This document shows, piece by piece, positions 27,177-34,646 of a stretch of DNA of 64,000 nucleotides. This stretch comes from Methylobacter luteus IMV-B-3098. Its GTDB lineage: Bacteria > Pseudomonadota > Gammaproteobacteria > Methylococcales > Methylomonadaceae. Both the position numbers and the translations under genes were made by a program. The stretch is taken from assembly GCF_000427625.1 (NCBI RefSeq), contig NZ_KE386569.1, forward strand, positions 3,044,652 to 3,108,651, in the 5' to 3' direction. How positions within the stretch are numbered: position 1 is the stretch's first letter; the number at the start of each line of letters is the position of its first letter. Under the pieces are notes generated by a model, which saw nothing but the letters and a program-made list of their open reading frames with translations, was not told where the DNA came from and ran no database searches.

Positions 27177-28112
27177 AATGGATTCCGAGGGGTTAGCTGA
27201 TAATCAGTTCCAACAGAGAACTTAATATCGCCTTGCCGCGTTTTTTTGACGTTATGGACAAACTCGAAAAAGCCTCAATAAATGGGCAGACGCGCTTGAG
27301 AAATTCCTCGATGCGGGCGCAGCCAGGAACGCAGCAACGACCAAAACCCTGCCATCGTGTTCACAAGAACTTCATAGAACCCATCACCATCCTCATTGCG
27401 CGCATCTTCCCCGGCACCCTGGCAAACGCTTTTGCGAGCGTATCCCCATGACTCCAGGCGGTCATAAATCGCGTATTCATCGCTGTAAATGAGCGTACCC
27501 GGCGCTATCGTGTTTTGAATAACGGGCTGGATGGTCGCTTGCTGAACATTTTCCAGCATCTGAATGACCACTTGTCCGCCGCGTTGAATCAGGCCCAATA
27601 TCAGCGGCTTTTCCTTGGCCAGCGTGCCGCGTCCACGAGCGCCTTTTAACCGGTTACGCCGACCTTTTCGGCCTTTTTTTTTAGGGTTTCTGGCTGGCCT
27701 TTATGCCCGGGGACCACATACATTCAACTTCGCCTTCCAGCACTACCGCCGGTCTTTTGCTGACGATCCCTGAACGCAACTGTCGGGTCATTGGCTGAAC
27801 GTCCGCTTCATTTAAATCCAGTTCGCGGGCAATTTGCGCGTTCGATAAGTTCAAGCCCATAAATAAAATACAGGCACAGCACCCAACTTTTCAGGGGTTG
27901 ATGGTGGCCCGCGAAAATCGTGCCGGTTAAATCGTCAAATTTGCGCTGACAGGCTTTGCAGCTATAGCGTTGTCGTTCAGTCTGGGTATCATCCTTTCCC
28001 TGCTAGATAATGGCTTCTGAACTGCAATGGGGCAAGACACTTTATCCGGCCAGCGGGTGCGAACCGTTTCAAAGCATTTGGCATTGTCTAATAGCTGATG
28101 TAGGGTAATCAT
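27173..28112 (-). pseudogene. IS1595 (ISXO2-like) transposase, decayed
   Basis: Fragments in different frames follow the family order. They run from MITLHQLLDNAKCFETVRTRWPDKVSCP (zinc-ribbon start), through GRNRLKGARGRGTLAKEKPL-like sequence, to SDEYAIYDRLESWGYARKS and EDGDGFYEVLVNTMAGFWSLL. The last frame meets an in-frame TGA after RLPIY and goes on as GFFEFVHNVKKTRQG. Several frameshifts and a nonsense codon make it inactive. Confidence 0.8.
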
Positions 28113-28228
28113 CCGTCCTATATGAGAATACTGAACCTCAAATTTAAGGTTTCAACAATGTTTGGGTATCTCCTCGGAATCCAACAAGAGCCTAAATCTT
28201 TTCTTGCTCATTTGTTTAATATTCCTCA

Positions 28229-28432
28229 TCAGGATTCAACAACGCCCTTGATCCAACAGTAAAGCACATTAAAATGCTCATCTGGAAGTTCCAGCAAAGT
28301 ATCCATAATGTTCGACAGGCGATCAACTTCTTCCTGAGTCAAACCGTATATTTCGGCTGTGCTATCGACTTCTTCCTGATGTCTTGGGAATTTGAGTATA
28401 TTTGATTGGTTCTGGTTTTCGTTATTGGTCAC
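28229..28432 (-). CDS. Small acidic protein
   Basis: 67 aa. N-terminal ILKFPRHQEE, then an acidic amphipathic helix (LTQEEVDRLSNIMDTLLEL). It lies 9 bp after the next gene on the same strand. Unrecognised; typical of satellite accessory genes. Confidence 0.45.
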   Translation of the reverse strand: MTNNENQNQSNILKFPRHQEEVDSTAEIYGLTQEEVDRLSNIMDTLLELPDEHFNVLYCWIKGVVES

Positions 28433-28441
28433 GCTAGGTCC

Positions 28442-28681
28442 TCATTTCTGATGAATTATTGTTTCTGCGGAGCCTTTGCCGGAGAGATATTTTATGATGT
28501 ATTGCTTTGATAAACCGTGACAATTCGGTTGCCCTTTGACTATCTCTGGCCATCCTTTTATGAAGGCGATAACGTTGCTCAAGGCAAGCGTAGACATCAC
28601 TTTATCGGTGCGACCAGTAAGCTCTTTTTGGACTTCAAGGCATTTAGCCTGAGATATTTTGCATTTGTTTAGCATTATCAA
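28442..28681 (-). CDS. Small protein of unknown function
   Basis: 79 aa, with two cysteines near the N-terminus and a C-terminal half GLSKQYIIKYLSGKGSAET. Tandem with the acidic protein gene downstream. No family recognised. Confidence 0.45.
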   Translation of the reverse strand: MIMLNKCKISQAKCLEVQKELTGRTDKVMSTLALSNVIAFIKGWPEIVKGQPNCHGLSKQYIIKYLSGKGSAETIIHQK

Positions 28682-29230
28682 ACCCTGTTATTTTGTTATT
28701 AATTCAACGGTTTGGGTATATGCTCAGAGGGAGAAGAGTGAGTGAATTGGCAATACTCTCCCAAAGCCGACAAAAAATGCCCGCTTTGGTATTGCCAAGA
28801 AGTTTTGCCCGTCGGTCGACTTCGCTCGCTTCATTGGGTCCGGTCATGTATGGTTCCCGAACTGCAAGTTTTACGGCCCGATAACGCCGCCCATGCCCCG
28901 CACTTGCTATGATTAGGTGAAGCTGCGCCCAAGGCCAAAATCAGCCAATATAGGCGCGCTATACGCCTCCATCATTACTCTTCTGGGTGTCTACTCTGCA
29001 TGGTCCCGCTGGTAGTAGACTTTGGCGACGTATTCACTGGCGTGATACAATCGCCCACCTTTCGCTGCCAGTGACACTTACCCTACCACCCGGCGAAGGT
29101 AGAGGCTTAGGGTGACTGCAATCACCCTAAGACCTCGCTTTCAATCAAGATTTGTTTCTGTTTCGTGGCCTCCTGTTTTCGCTTCAGTTAATTAGGATGG
29201 ACACTGGCAACAATGCCCATCGTGATTAAC
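28682..29230. other. Gap in the small-gene operon
   Basis: 550 bp without a supportable gene. A 10-bp perfect hairpin, CTTAGGGTGA/TCACCCTAAG, lies at 29109-29134 just after the end of the next operon but has no T run. A 36-codon frame on the minus strand (28724-28834) lacks a ribosome site. Confidence 0.4.
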
Positions 29231-29686
29231 TTATCTGCTCAATAACTGGATATTTTTCTCTGCTTTAATCCGCTGCTCGATCTCGTACAGAACATCATCG
29301 CTCCAGCTCGACACGTGCCTTATGTGCAGGATTTGATGAAAGAGTCGGAACGCTTCCGTATCCAGGCGGATAAGCTCCCCCAGGCTGCGATTAAACGGCT
29401 GTCCGATCCGGTAGGCGCTGATAAAAGCATCGGCCAGGAACTTCCCAGAATGGCCGCCTTGGGCGATACGTTTTAGTAGTAGCTCAACCTCCAGTGGAGT
29501 ATGGACAATGCCCCGCTCAGCCTTGATTCTGGCGGCTTTGGTGTCGTGATACACGCCTGTAAGCTTGTCGATATCCGCTTGTCTTAATGGCGCCGAAGCC
29601 AACCTATCCAAGAGGCTATTGGCCCTTTTTGCTGCTTCGCCGGACTCCTTAACCGGGTTGTTGCTAAAAATGGGTATGGTGTTCAT
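29231..29686 (-). CDS. Hypothetical satellite protein
   Basis: 151 aa, helical and charged. ATG 29686 follows GGAGG by 7 bases and overlaps the previous stop (ATGA), so the longer reading from 29758 is dropped. Contains DIDKLTGVYHDTKAARIKAE and ends in QLLSR. Last gene of a coupled row behind the 30.4-kb promoter. Function unknown. Confidence 0.6.
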   Translation of the reverse strand: MNTIPIFSNNPVKESGEAAKRANSLLDRLASAPLRQADIDKLTGVYHDTKAARIKAERGIVHTPLEVELLLKRIAQGGHSGKFLADAFISAYRIGQPFNRSLGELIRLDTEAFRLFHQILHIRHVSSWSDDVLYEIEQRIKAEKNIQLLSR

Positions 29687-29967
29687 GGCTGCGCCTCCGC
29701 TTCTTTGTTGGCTGTCGCTTCTTTGACGTCTATGTGGTGCATCCTTTCCTCCAGCCATTGGGCGGAGGCGTCTGAAGTTTCGGCGGCTATTTTTATTGCA
29801 TCCAATAAGCCGCCTATGACGCGGCCATTTTTAATAGATTCAGGGATTTCATCCAGGCATTCGGAATCAGTCTGAAATTCATTGAGGATCTCGCTGATGA
29901 CAGAAATTGCGTTGTTGCAATCTTGGATTTTTTCAATTTGCTGTTTAGAGAAATATGTTTGGCTCAT
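29683..29967 (-). CDS. Hypothetical satellite protein
   Basis: 94 aa, acidic and helical (NNAISVISEILNEFQTDSE, then ASAQWLEERMHHIDVKEA). ATGA overlaps link it to both neighbours. Function unknown. Confidence 0.6.
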   Translation of the reverse strand: MSQTYFSKQQIEKIQDCNNAISVISEILNEFQTDSECLDEIPESIKNGRVIGGLLDAIKIAAETSDASAQWLEERMHHIDVKEATANKEAEAQP

Positions 29968-30155
29968 TGTGCAGCCTCCATGCGAGAGAATTTAACGATA
30001 GTGGCGGGGATTTCAACCACCAGACCGGCGGCCTGGGGAAAGGTTAAATCACGGCAAATAAGGCGCAATCCTGCCGGTGTGAGTTTGAATAAATTGAATA
30101 GGGAAATACGGTAATTGCCCTTGGTAAGGGGCTCGGAAGGGGCTTTGTTAGTCAT
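29964..30155 (-). CDS. Hypothetical satellite protein
   Basis: 63 aa from the ATG at 30155 (MTNKAPSEPLTKGNYR), which fits better than the upstream frame start at 30200. It contains ISLFNLFKLTPAGLRLICRD. Coupled to the next gene by ATGA. Function unknown. Confidence 0.55.
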   Translation of the reverse strand: MTNKAPSEPLTKGNYRISLFNLFKLTPAGLRLICRDLTFPQAAGLVVEIPATIVKFSRMEAAQ

Positions 30156-30178
30156 GATGGACTCCAGTTGTAGGTTAA

Positions 30179-30283
30179 TTACCCGGCAACATGACGCCAA
30201 TCATGGGTGCCGGACTGAGCGAAGTTGGCGTACCGGAACCTACGAACCGGCCAGTCTTGCGACTGCTTCACCCAGCCCGACAT
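30179..30283 (-). CDS. Ash-like small reading frame
   Basis: 34 codons starting MSGWVKQSQDWPV and ending NFAQSGTHDWRHVAG. The SGTHDWRHVAG end is like the tail of short Ash-type reading frames that recur behind P4-like promoters. It is the first frame after the leader terminator. Expression is uncertain. Confidence 0.4.
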   Translation of the reverse strand: MSGWVKQSQDWPVRRFRYANFAQSGTHDWRHVAG

Positions 30284-30308
30284 AACGAGAAGCTGAGATT
30301 TCGCACAT

Positions 30309-30384
30309 AAAAAAACCGCATGACGCGGCTGTGTGCCGTAGGATATTCCAGGACGCCAATCCCGACACTCAAATGTGTGAGTGC
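30309..30384 (-). ncRNA. CI-like terminated leader RNA
   Basis: From the expected start near 30384, the minus-strand transcript begins with a perfect 6-bp hairpin (CACTCA/TGAGTG, 30366-30383). It ends at a CCGC/GCGG stem with seven T (30309-30328). The arrangement, a short leader RNA ended by an attenuator before a row of small genes, resembles the CI RNA region of phage P4. Confidence 0.5.
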
Positions 30385-30390
30385 AAGGAA

Positions 30391-30420
30391 AGAATAGTTC
30401 ACCGCTCGATACTATGTCAA
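30391..30420 (-). promoter_or_regulatory. Sigma-70 promoter of the small-gene operon
   Basis: On the minus strand: perfect -35 TTGACA (30415-30420), 18-bp spacer, -10 TATTCT (30391-30396). Confidence 0.75.
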
Positions 30421-30436
30421 GCGGGCGGGTGAATTA

Positions 30437-30658
30437 TTAAATAATCAGGCTAAAAAGTAATGCGTGATAGTTTGCATTATTTTTTTCTGGATTTGTGATA
30501 AGGCCCATCTTAATCATAGCGTCCAGTTTGGCTTTCTGAGCAGCCCGTTTAGCAGCAAAGGATGGCGCAGCGGCCAGGATTTTGTTCTGTTCGGCTATGA
30601 TGCTCTGGAGTTCTTGTTTTGTTCTGATGAAAGCATATTGATGTCCTGATGATAGCAA
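30437..30658 (-). CDS. Small protein of unknown function
   Basis: 73 aa. The middle is an A/K/Q-rich helix (NKILAAAPSFAAKRAAQKAKL) and the end is hydrophobic. It ends 17 bp before the -35 box of the next operon. Function unknown. Confidence 0.45.
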   Translation of the reverse strand: MLSSGHQYAFIRTKQELQSIIAEQNKILAAAPSFAAKRAAQKAKLDAMIKMGLITNPEKNNANYHALLFSLII

Positions 30659-30722
30659 TTTAATTGAATCATGCCATGTTATTGGCTTTCTCGGAAAGTT
30701 GAATATATTGGAGGCATAGGCA

Positions 30723-30750
30723 ATAAAAAACCCACCGAAGCGGGTTTCTA
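30723..30750 (-). terminator. Rho-independent terminator after the 317-aa gene
   Basis: On the minus strand CCCGC-TTCG-GTGGG with a UUCG tetraloop, then six T. Confidence 0.85.
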
Positions 30751-30774
30751 AAGAGATAAGAGTAGATTTGAAAA

Positions 30775-31728
30775 TTATTTTTGGGCTAACTCAATAAAGC
30801 TGCCGGCTTTTATGTCGCCGTCGATAATCTTAGCTGTAAAAGTTATTGGTATTTTGCGGCTATTCTTAAAGGCATCAAATAATTGAGTGGTTTCATCAGG
30901 GTCTGCCATATTTGATTCTACGCGCATAGGAAAGCTACGATCATCTTCATCAATAACGCCCAGTGTTAAATAGCCCCGATTTCTCCGAATACCTTCGATG
31001 TAAAGCGGCAAAGATAGTTCTTTCTTTTCCCGGCTCTTGTCAGGTTTTTGGATAATTTCAGCAATTTCTTTCTTATCCCATGATTGATCGCCGATTGAAA
31101 TAGATTCCGCACCAATAGCGTTTTTGAATATGGCTCTGAAGGCAGTTTCGGCATGGTGTTTGAAATCTGTAGCTAATGCAGGCACTCGGCCAGACGCAGC
31201 AATAGCCTCAACAACAGCTTGCTTTTGCAATCTTAATGACTCATTGCCGGCTTCGATCTCTTTTGCCTTGAGGTTGTTATCGGAAAATTTTTCAAAAATT
31301 TTATAGCCGGTCAACGCAAATACCAGCAAGGCGATACCAATTAGCTTTTCTTCACCTGACATATTTACAAAAATTTTCCCCAAATTTTCAACAATAGTAT
31401 TTAATAGATCGGTTTCATCGGCGCTGCTTTTAGTGCAATTGTCTTCTATTTTAAAGACAAACTCCAATCGCTCGCGATCATCAATAGTTAAGCGCTGAAT
31501 GTTTTTCGTTTTATAACGTAGCTCAGCGTAAGCTCTATAAAATTCATCTTGAAATTCAACAAAGCCTCGCATGAGCTCTGTTGGCAATGTTCCGTTAAAT
31601 CGGCTGCCCTCTATGATAACTTCAAGATTGGGCCAGCCTGAGAATCGGATATCGATATTATCTTGTGGGTTAGCTAAGCGCGCATGAATAAAATCCAGCC
31701 ATTCTTTTTCTGATCGAATCTCTTGCAT
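30775..31728 (-). CDS. Membrane-anchored protein of unknown function
   Basis: 317 aa. An N-terminal domain (to about residue 115), an amphipathic linker, a membrane helix (EKLIGIALLVFALTGYKIF, about 127-145), a heptad segment and a C-terminal beta-rich domain (LPLYIEGIRRNRGYLTLGVI; TFTAKIIDGDIKAGSFIEL). Flanked by its own terminators, so it is expressed as a unit of one. No family recognised. Confidence 0.6.
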   Translation of the reverse strand: MQEIRSEKEWLDFIHARLANPQDNIDIRFSGWPNLEVIIEGSRFNGTLPTELMRGFVEFQDEFYRAYAELRYKTKNIQRLTIDDRERLEFVFKIEDNCTKSSADETDLLNTIVENLGKIFVNMSGEEKLIGIALLVFALTGYKIFEKFSDNNLKAKEIEAGNESLRLQKQAVVEAIAASGRVPALATDFKHHAETAFRAIFKNAIGAESISIGDQSWDKKEIAEIIQKPDKSREKKELSLPLYIEGIRRNRGYLTLGVIDEDDRSFPMRVESNMADPDETTQLFDAFKNSRKIPITFTAKIIDGDIKAGSFIELAQK

Positions 31729-31763
31729 ATCAATTTCCGAAATTACTTTAAATATATCGCATT

Positions 31764-31788
31764 AAAAAACCCGCACTAGGCGGGTTTT
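31764..31788. terminator. Bidirectional terminator
   Basis: CCCGC-ACTAG-GCGGG stem with A and T runs on both sides, between the 211-aa and 317-aa genes. Confidence 0.8.
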
Positions 31789-31814
31789 GGTATTGACCTA
31801 ATCAGATGTTGTAT

Positions 31815-32450
31815 TTAGTGATCAGGGCTTTTTTGTTGAGTAGCTTGACTAATATTCTCAGGAGTTTGAGCTTGGATGGGCGCATTCTGCATCACTGGAG
31901 ATTGAGCAGGGGCATATGGTATTGTTGGATTTTGGGGTGATACATATTGCCCGGTCTGATTTTGTACAGGAGCATATTGCGCCATTGGAGCCTGGGTTGG
32001 AATAACTTGTGTTTGATTGCTTGCTGGAGGGATAAATCTCTGAACAGCAATTACCATACCGGCCACCGTGATCACAGTGCCTATCGTCCACATAGTTTGT
32101 TTCAGTGCACTCCCGGTTATTTCAGTTTTCAGCCCGGAAATTTCTGTTTTAAGATCAGAAATATCTGATTTTGAGGCATAATTTGACTTTATAACAGCGA
32201 CATCCAACACAAGCGTATGCAGATTATCCCTAATAGCACGCACGTCGGTCTCTAAATTACCTACTCGTCTCTCAAGATCTGACATATTTCCTCCGCCACC
32301 ATTGCCGCCACCTCGGCGATTAAACTCCTCCGATATTTCGTCCCGCATCCATTTCAAATGAGGATGATCGCTTGTTGGGACAGTCTGCGGAACAGAAGCG
32401 GGAGATTCGTCAGAAGAATTTTTAACTGATTTTTCAGACAAATCACTCAT
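31815..32450 (-). CDS. Coiled-coil membrane protein with P/Q-rich repeat tail
   Basis: 211 aa. A Ser/Pro-rich start, a glycine run (RRGGGNGGGGN), a coiled coil (DLERRVGNLETDVRAI to DLKTEISGLKTEI), a membrane helix (TMWTIGTVITVAGMVIAV, about 119-136) and a tail of repeated P/Q/A units such as APVQNQTGQY and APAQSPVMQN. Coiled coil plus one helix recalls XhlA-type phage proteins, but the tail is unusual. Overlaps the upstream gene by 4 bp. Confidence 0.6.
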   Translation of the reverse strand: MSDLSEKSVKNSSDESPASVPQTVPTSDHPHLKWMRDEISEEFNRRGGGNGGGGNMSDLERRVGNLETDVRAIRDNLHTLVLDVAVIKSNYASKSDISDLKTEISGLKTEITGSALKQTMWTIGTVITVAGMVIAVQRFIPPASNQTQVIPTQAPMAQYAPVQNQTGQYVSPQNPTIPYAPAQSPVMQNAPIQAQTPENISQATQQKSPDH

Positions 32451-32737
32451 TGCTCGAGCCTTGTTTTAATCCATTCCCACATATCTGTAGGTCCGCGTCC
32501 AAAGTATGCGGAAACAGGTACTATAATTGCTGATCCTACGGGAGATTTTTCTCCTGGACCTTGTCCTGTGATGCCCAAATGGTTGGACAGTTCAACCGAT
32601 GTTCCGTCGAACTTTATTAGCCAGCCACGCTCTGACTGTAACTGATAGCGATCTGATTCCGAAGCAATGTTTTCCATAACCGCCTTATCTAAGGCGTCAC
32701 TGCTCGATGCAAGAGGAACGGCCATGTAAATTGCCAT
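32447..32737 (-). CDS. Small protein of unknown function
   Basis: 96 aa, beginning MAIYMAVPLASSSDALDKAV, with a strand-rich middle (YQLQSERGWLIKFDG) and the end GRGPTDMWEWIKTRLEQ. Directly coupled to the coiled-coil membrane protein (ATGA), and just downstream of three 17-bp iterated sites. Function unknown. Confidence 0.6.
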   Translation of the reverse strand: MAIYMAVPLASSSDALDKAVMENIASESDRYQLQSERGWLIKFDGTSVELSNHLGITGQGPGEKSPVGSAIIVPVSAYFGRGPTDMWEWIKTRLEQ

Positions 32738-32740
32738 AGT

Positions 32741-32789
32741 ATTCAGTATAGTTTAGTATTCAGTATAGTTTAATGTTCAGTATAGCTGT
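32741..32789. repeat. Three 17-bp iterons upstream of a two-gene operon
   Basis: Units ATTCAGTATAGTTTAGT, ATTCAGTATAGTTTAAT and a partial GTTCAGTATAGCTG, starting 4 bp before the ATG at 32737. The regular 17-bp spacing suggests regulator binding sites covering the promoter. Confidence 0.6.
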
Positions 32790-32852
32790 TTATAGTTAAA
32801 TAACTATGATATTCGGATTTAATAATCTGAACTTTAATATTATCTTTCATAA

Positions 32853-32886
32853 TTATTGCACCAAATTATATAATTTGGTGCAATAA
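32853..32886. promoter_or_regulatory. Perfect 34-bp palindrome
   Basis: Half site TTATTGCACCAAATTAT is followed by its exact inverse, without a spacer. It lies in the gap between the secreted nuclease gene and the iterons. No T run, so an operator or a cruciform site is likelier than a terminator. Confidence 0.6.
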
Positions 32887-32992
32887 AAAGCCTCGGAAAC
32901 ACAATTATTCCCAAGGCTTTCCGTATCGTCAATGTATCATCTTGCTAAATCACAAGTCAATTTACCTGAAACTGAAAATTACCAATTAGCTA

Positions 32993-33658
32993 TTACTTAC
33001 AAAGCGACTCGCACGGAACGCCATCATTATCACGGTCTAGGCGAGATTTACCGCATTCATTCAAATAGAAAGTAGCTTCGGCGCAGCTGCTCATGTCACC
33101 GCATCGTGACTTTGATCCGCACTCAAACCCCGCACTACTGGCAGAAACTTTTTTGACTGGAAGTTTTTTTGCAGCCTTTGCCGTTTTACTGCCATGTCTG
33201 AATTCCCAAGGCGGGATAGGGTTCTCATCGACCCATAAGCCAGTTTTGCTAGCTTTTGCAGTTTCTTCTAATCCAGCAATTGTCTGATCAGTGAGGTATT
33301 GTTTATAGGCCCAAGCCATGCCGCGCTTAACCTGTTCGGCATTGGCATCAATGCCATCGCATGTTATCCGGCCCAGGGTGCGCTTATATCGATCGGTCCC
33401 GTGGTCATCGATAATTACCGATTTTTTAAAGCAGATGTTCGACAAGGATTTTTTAGATTGGGTGCCGAATGCCTGCTTAGACTCGGGCGCATCAATTCCG
33501 GCCATGCGTATTTTAACCTGACGTTTGTCGGCATTCAGTACGGTCAACGTATCGCCGTCCAATATACCGACTACAGTTCCTGTCCATTCGGTTGAAAACG
33601 CGGAGAATGGGGCTAAAAGCGCTAACGCTAAAACAAGTTTTTTCACTTTTATTTTCAT
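32993..33658 (-). CDS. Secreted staphylococcal-type nuclease with Excalibur domain
   Basis: 221 aa. Signal peptide (about 1-22), SNase domain (about 25-150) with VVGILDGDTLTV, IRMAGIDAPE and the catalytic-site RYKRTLGRI, and a C-terminal Excalibur calcium-binding domain with paired cysteines and DRDNDGVPCESLC. It would degrade DNA or RNA outside the cytoplasm. SNases of this kind are frequent on conjugative and satellite elements. Divergent from the secreted protein gene at 33906. Confidence 0.9.
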   Translation of the reverse strand: MKIKVKKLVLALALLAPFSAFSTEWTGTVVGILDGDTLTVLNADKRQVKIRMAGIDAPESKQAFGTQSKKSLSNICFKKSVIIDDHGTDRYKRTLGRITCDGIDANAEQVKRGMAWAYKQYLTDQTIAGLEETAKASKTGLWVDENPIPPWEFRHGSKTAKAAKKLPVKKVSASSAGFECGSKSRCGDMSSCAEATFYLNECGKSRLDRDNDGVPCESLCK

Positions 33659-33905
33659 TTTTACTTCTAAAAACTCGCCGGATAGATTGTGTTATCTATC
33701 CTCAAAAAGCCAACTATTCTACATTCTAGTTATGCATTTTCATAAATTTAATGTTGAGTTAATGAGACACCAGATTATAGTCGTGTACATCAATTCAACG
33801 TGAGTTGCATTTCCATGACTTGCTAGGTTTCTAAGTTCTTACATTTATGGCAGCTAAGTTTAGGTGTTACAATCCAGCGCGTTTTAATTACATGGATTAT
33901 AAAAA

Positions 33906-34646
33906 ATGAAAAAAATAATTGGATTGGCTTTTTTAGTTGCAGCTACTGGAAGTTATGCTGATAGCGTAACTGGTAAATACTCAAAAGAAGATGCTGTTGT
34001 AGAGATATCTGAAACTAAAGGCGGGGTTAATTTCGAGATTAGCTCAGTTGTCGATCAAAGTTCATGTAATGTGTCTGGAACTGCAAAAATAATTGATGCA
34101 CATAGGGCAGCATGGACTCCCGATGATCCTGAAAATCAATGCTCAATTGTGATTAATTTCAAAGATAACAATAATTTGACAGTCACAACAAAAGACTGCT
34201 TCTATTATTGCGGAGTTGCAGCTGGCGAATCTATGGATGGCGACTATAAAAAAACAGCTTCAGAAAGCGTCGAGCGCTATCCTGACAATGTAGATTTCAA
34301 CGCCGCCGCTCTGATGATGTATAGCTCATATATAGGCTATCAGAACGGCGTTGCAGCTATGTACGATAAAGAGGAGTCATGTTGGAAGGAGATTGGCAGC
34401 GACTTAAATCACGCTAAGTATTGTGTCGCCGCATCATTGGCCGGAGGCATTATTGAGGCGGGATACGCTAGACAGGAAGGGCGTGTATCAGCGCCAAATT
34501 ATCAACCGGACGCTATGAAAAACCGCATTGTCGAAAGAATGAAACAACACGGTTTCTCTGAAGACGAAACAAACTCTGCAAGAGATTATGTCGGCTTAAA
34601 TGCCATGAAGGTTATAGCAGGATTGGCAAACGCCGGAATGCGCTAA
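33906..34646 (+). CDS. Secreted protein of unknown function
   Basis: 246 aa with a clear signal peptide (MKKIIGLAFLVAATGSYA), a beta-rich N-terminal domain with paired cysteines (about 20-110) and a helical C-terminal part (MMYSSYIGYQNGVAAMY; later YVGLNAMKVIAGLANAG). It is the only plus-strand gene in the satellite core and ends 4 bp inside the end of the convergent transglycosylase gene. No family recognised. Confidence 0.65.
   Translation: MKKIIGLAFLVAATGSYADSVTGKYSKEDAVVEISETKGGVNFEISSVVDQSSCNVSGTAKIIDAHRAAWTPDDPENQCSIVINFKDNNNLTVTTKDCFYYCGVAAGESMDGDYKKTASESVERYPDNVDFNAAALMMYSSYIGYQNGVAAMYDKEESCWKEIGSDLNHAKYCVAASLAGGIIEAGYARQEGRVSAPNYQPDAMKNRIVERMKQHGFSEDETNSARDYVGLNAMKVIAGLANAGMR

Noticed and set aside
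28724..28834. 36-codon minus-strand frame
   Set aside because: No ribosome site; only a vague likeness to Ash-type peptides.
31900..32000. CRISPR-like repeats in the P/Q-rich coding region
   Set aside because: Imperfect coding repeats in frame, without uniform spacers; no CRISPR array found anywhere in the window.
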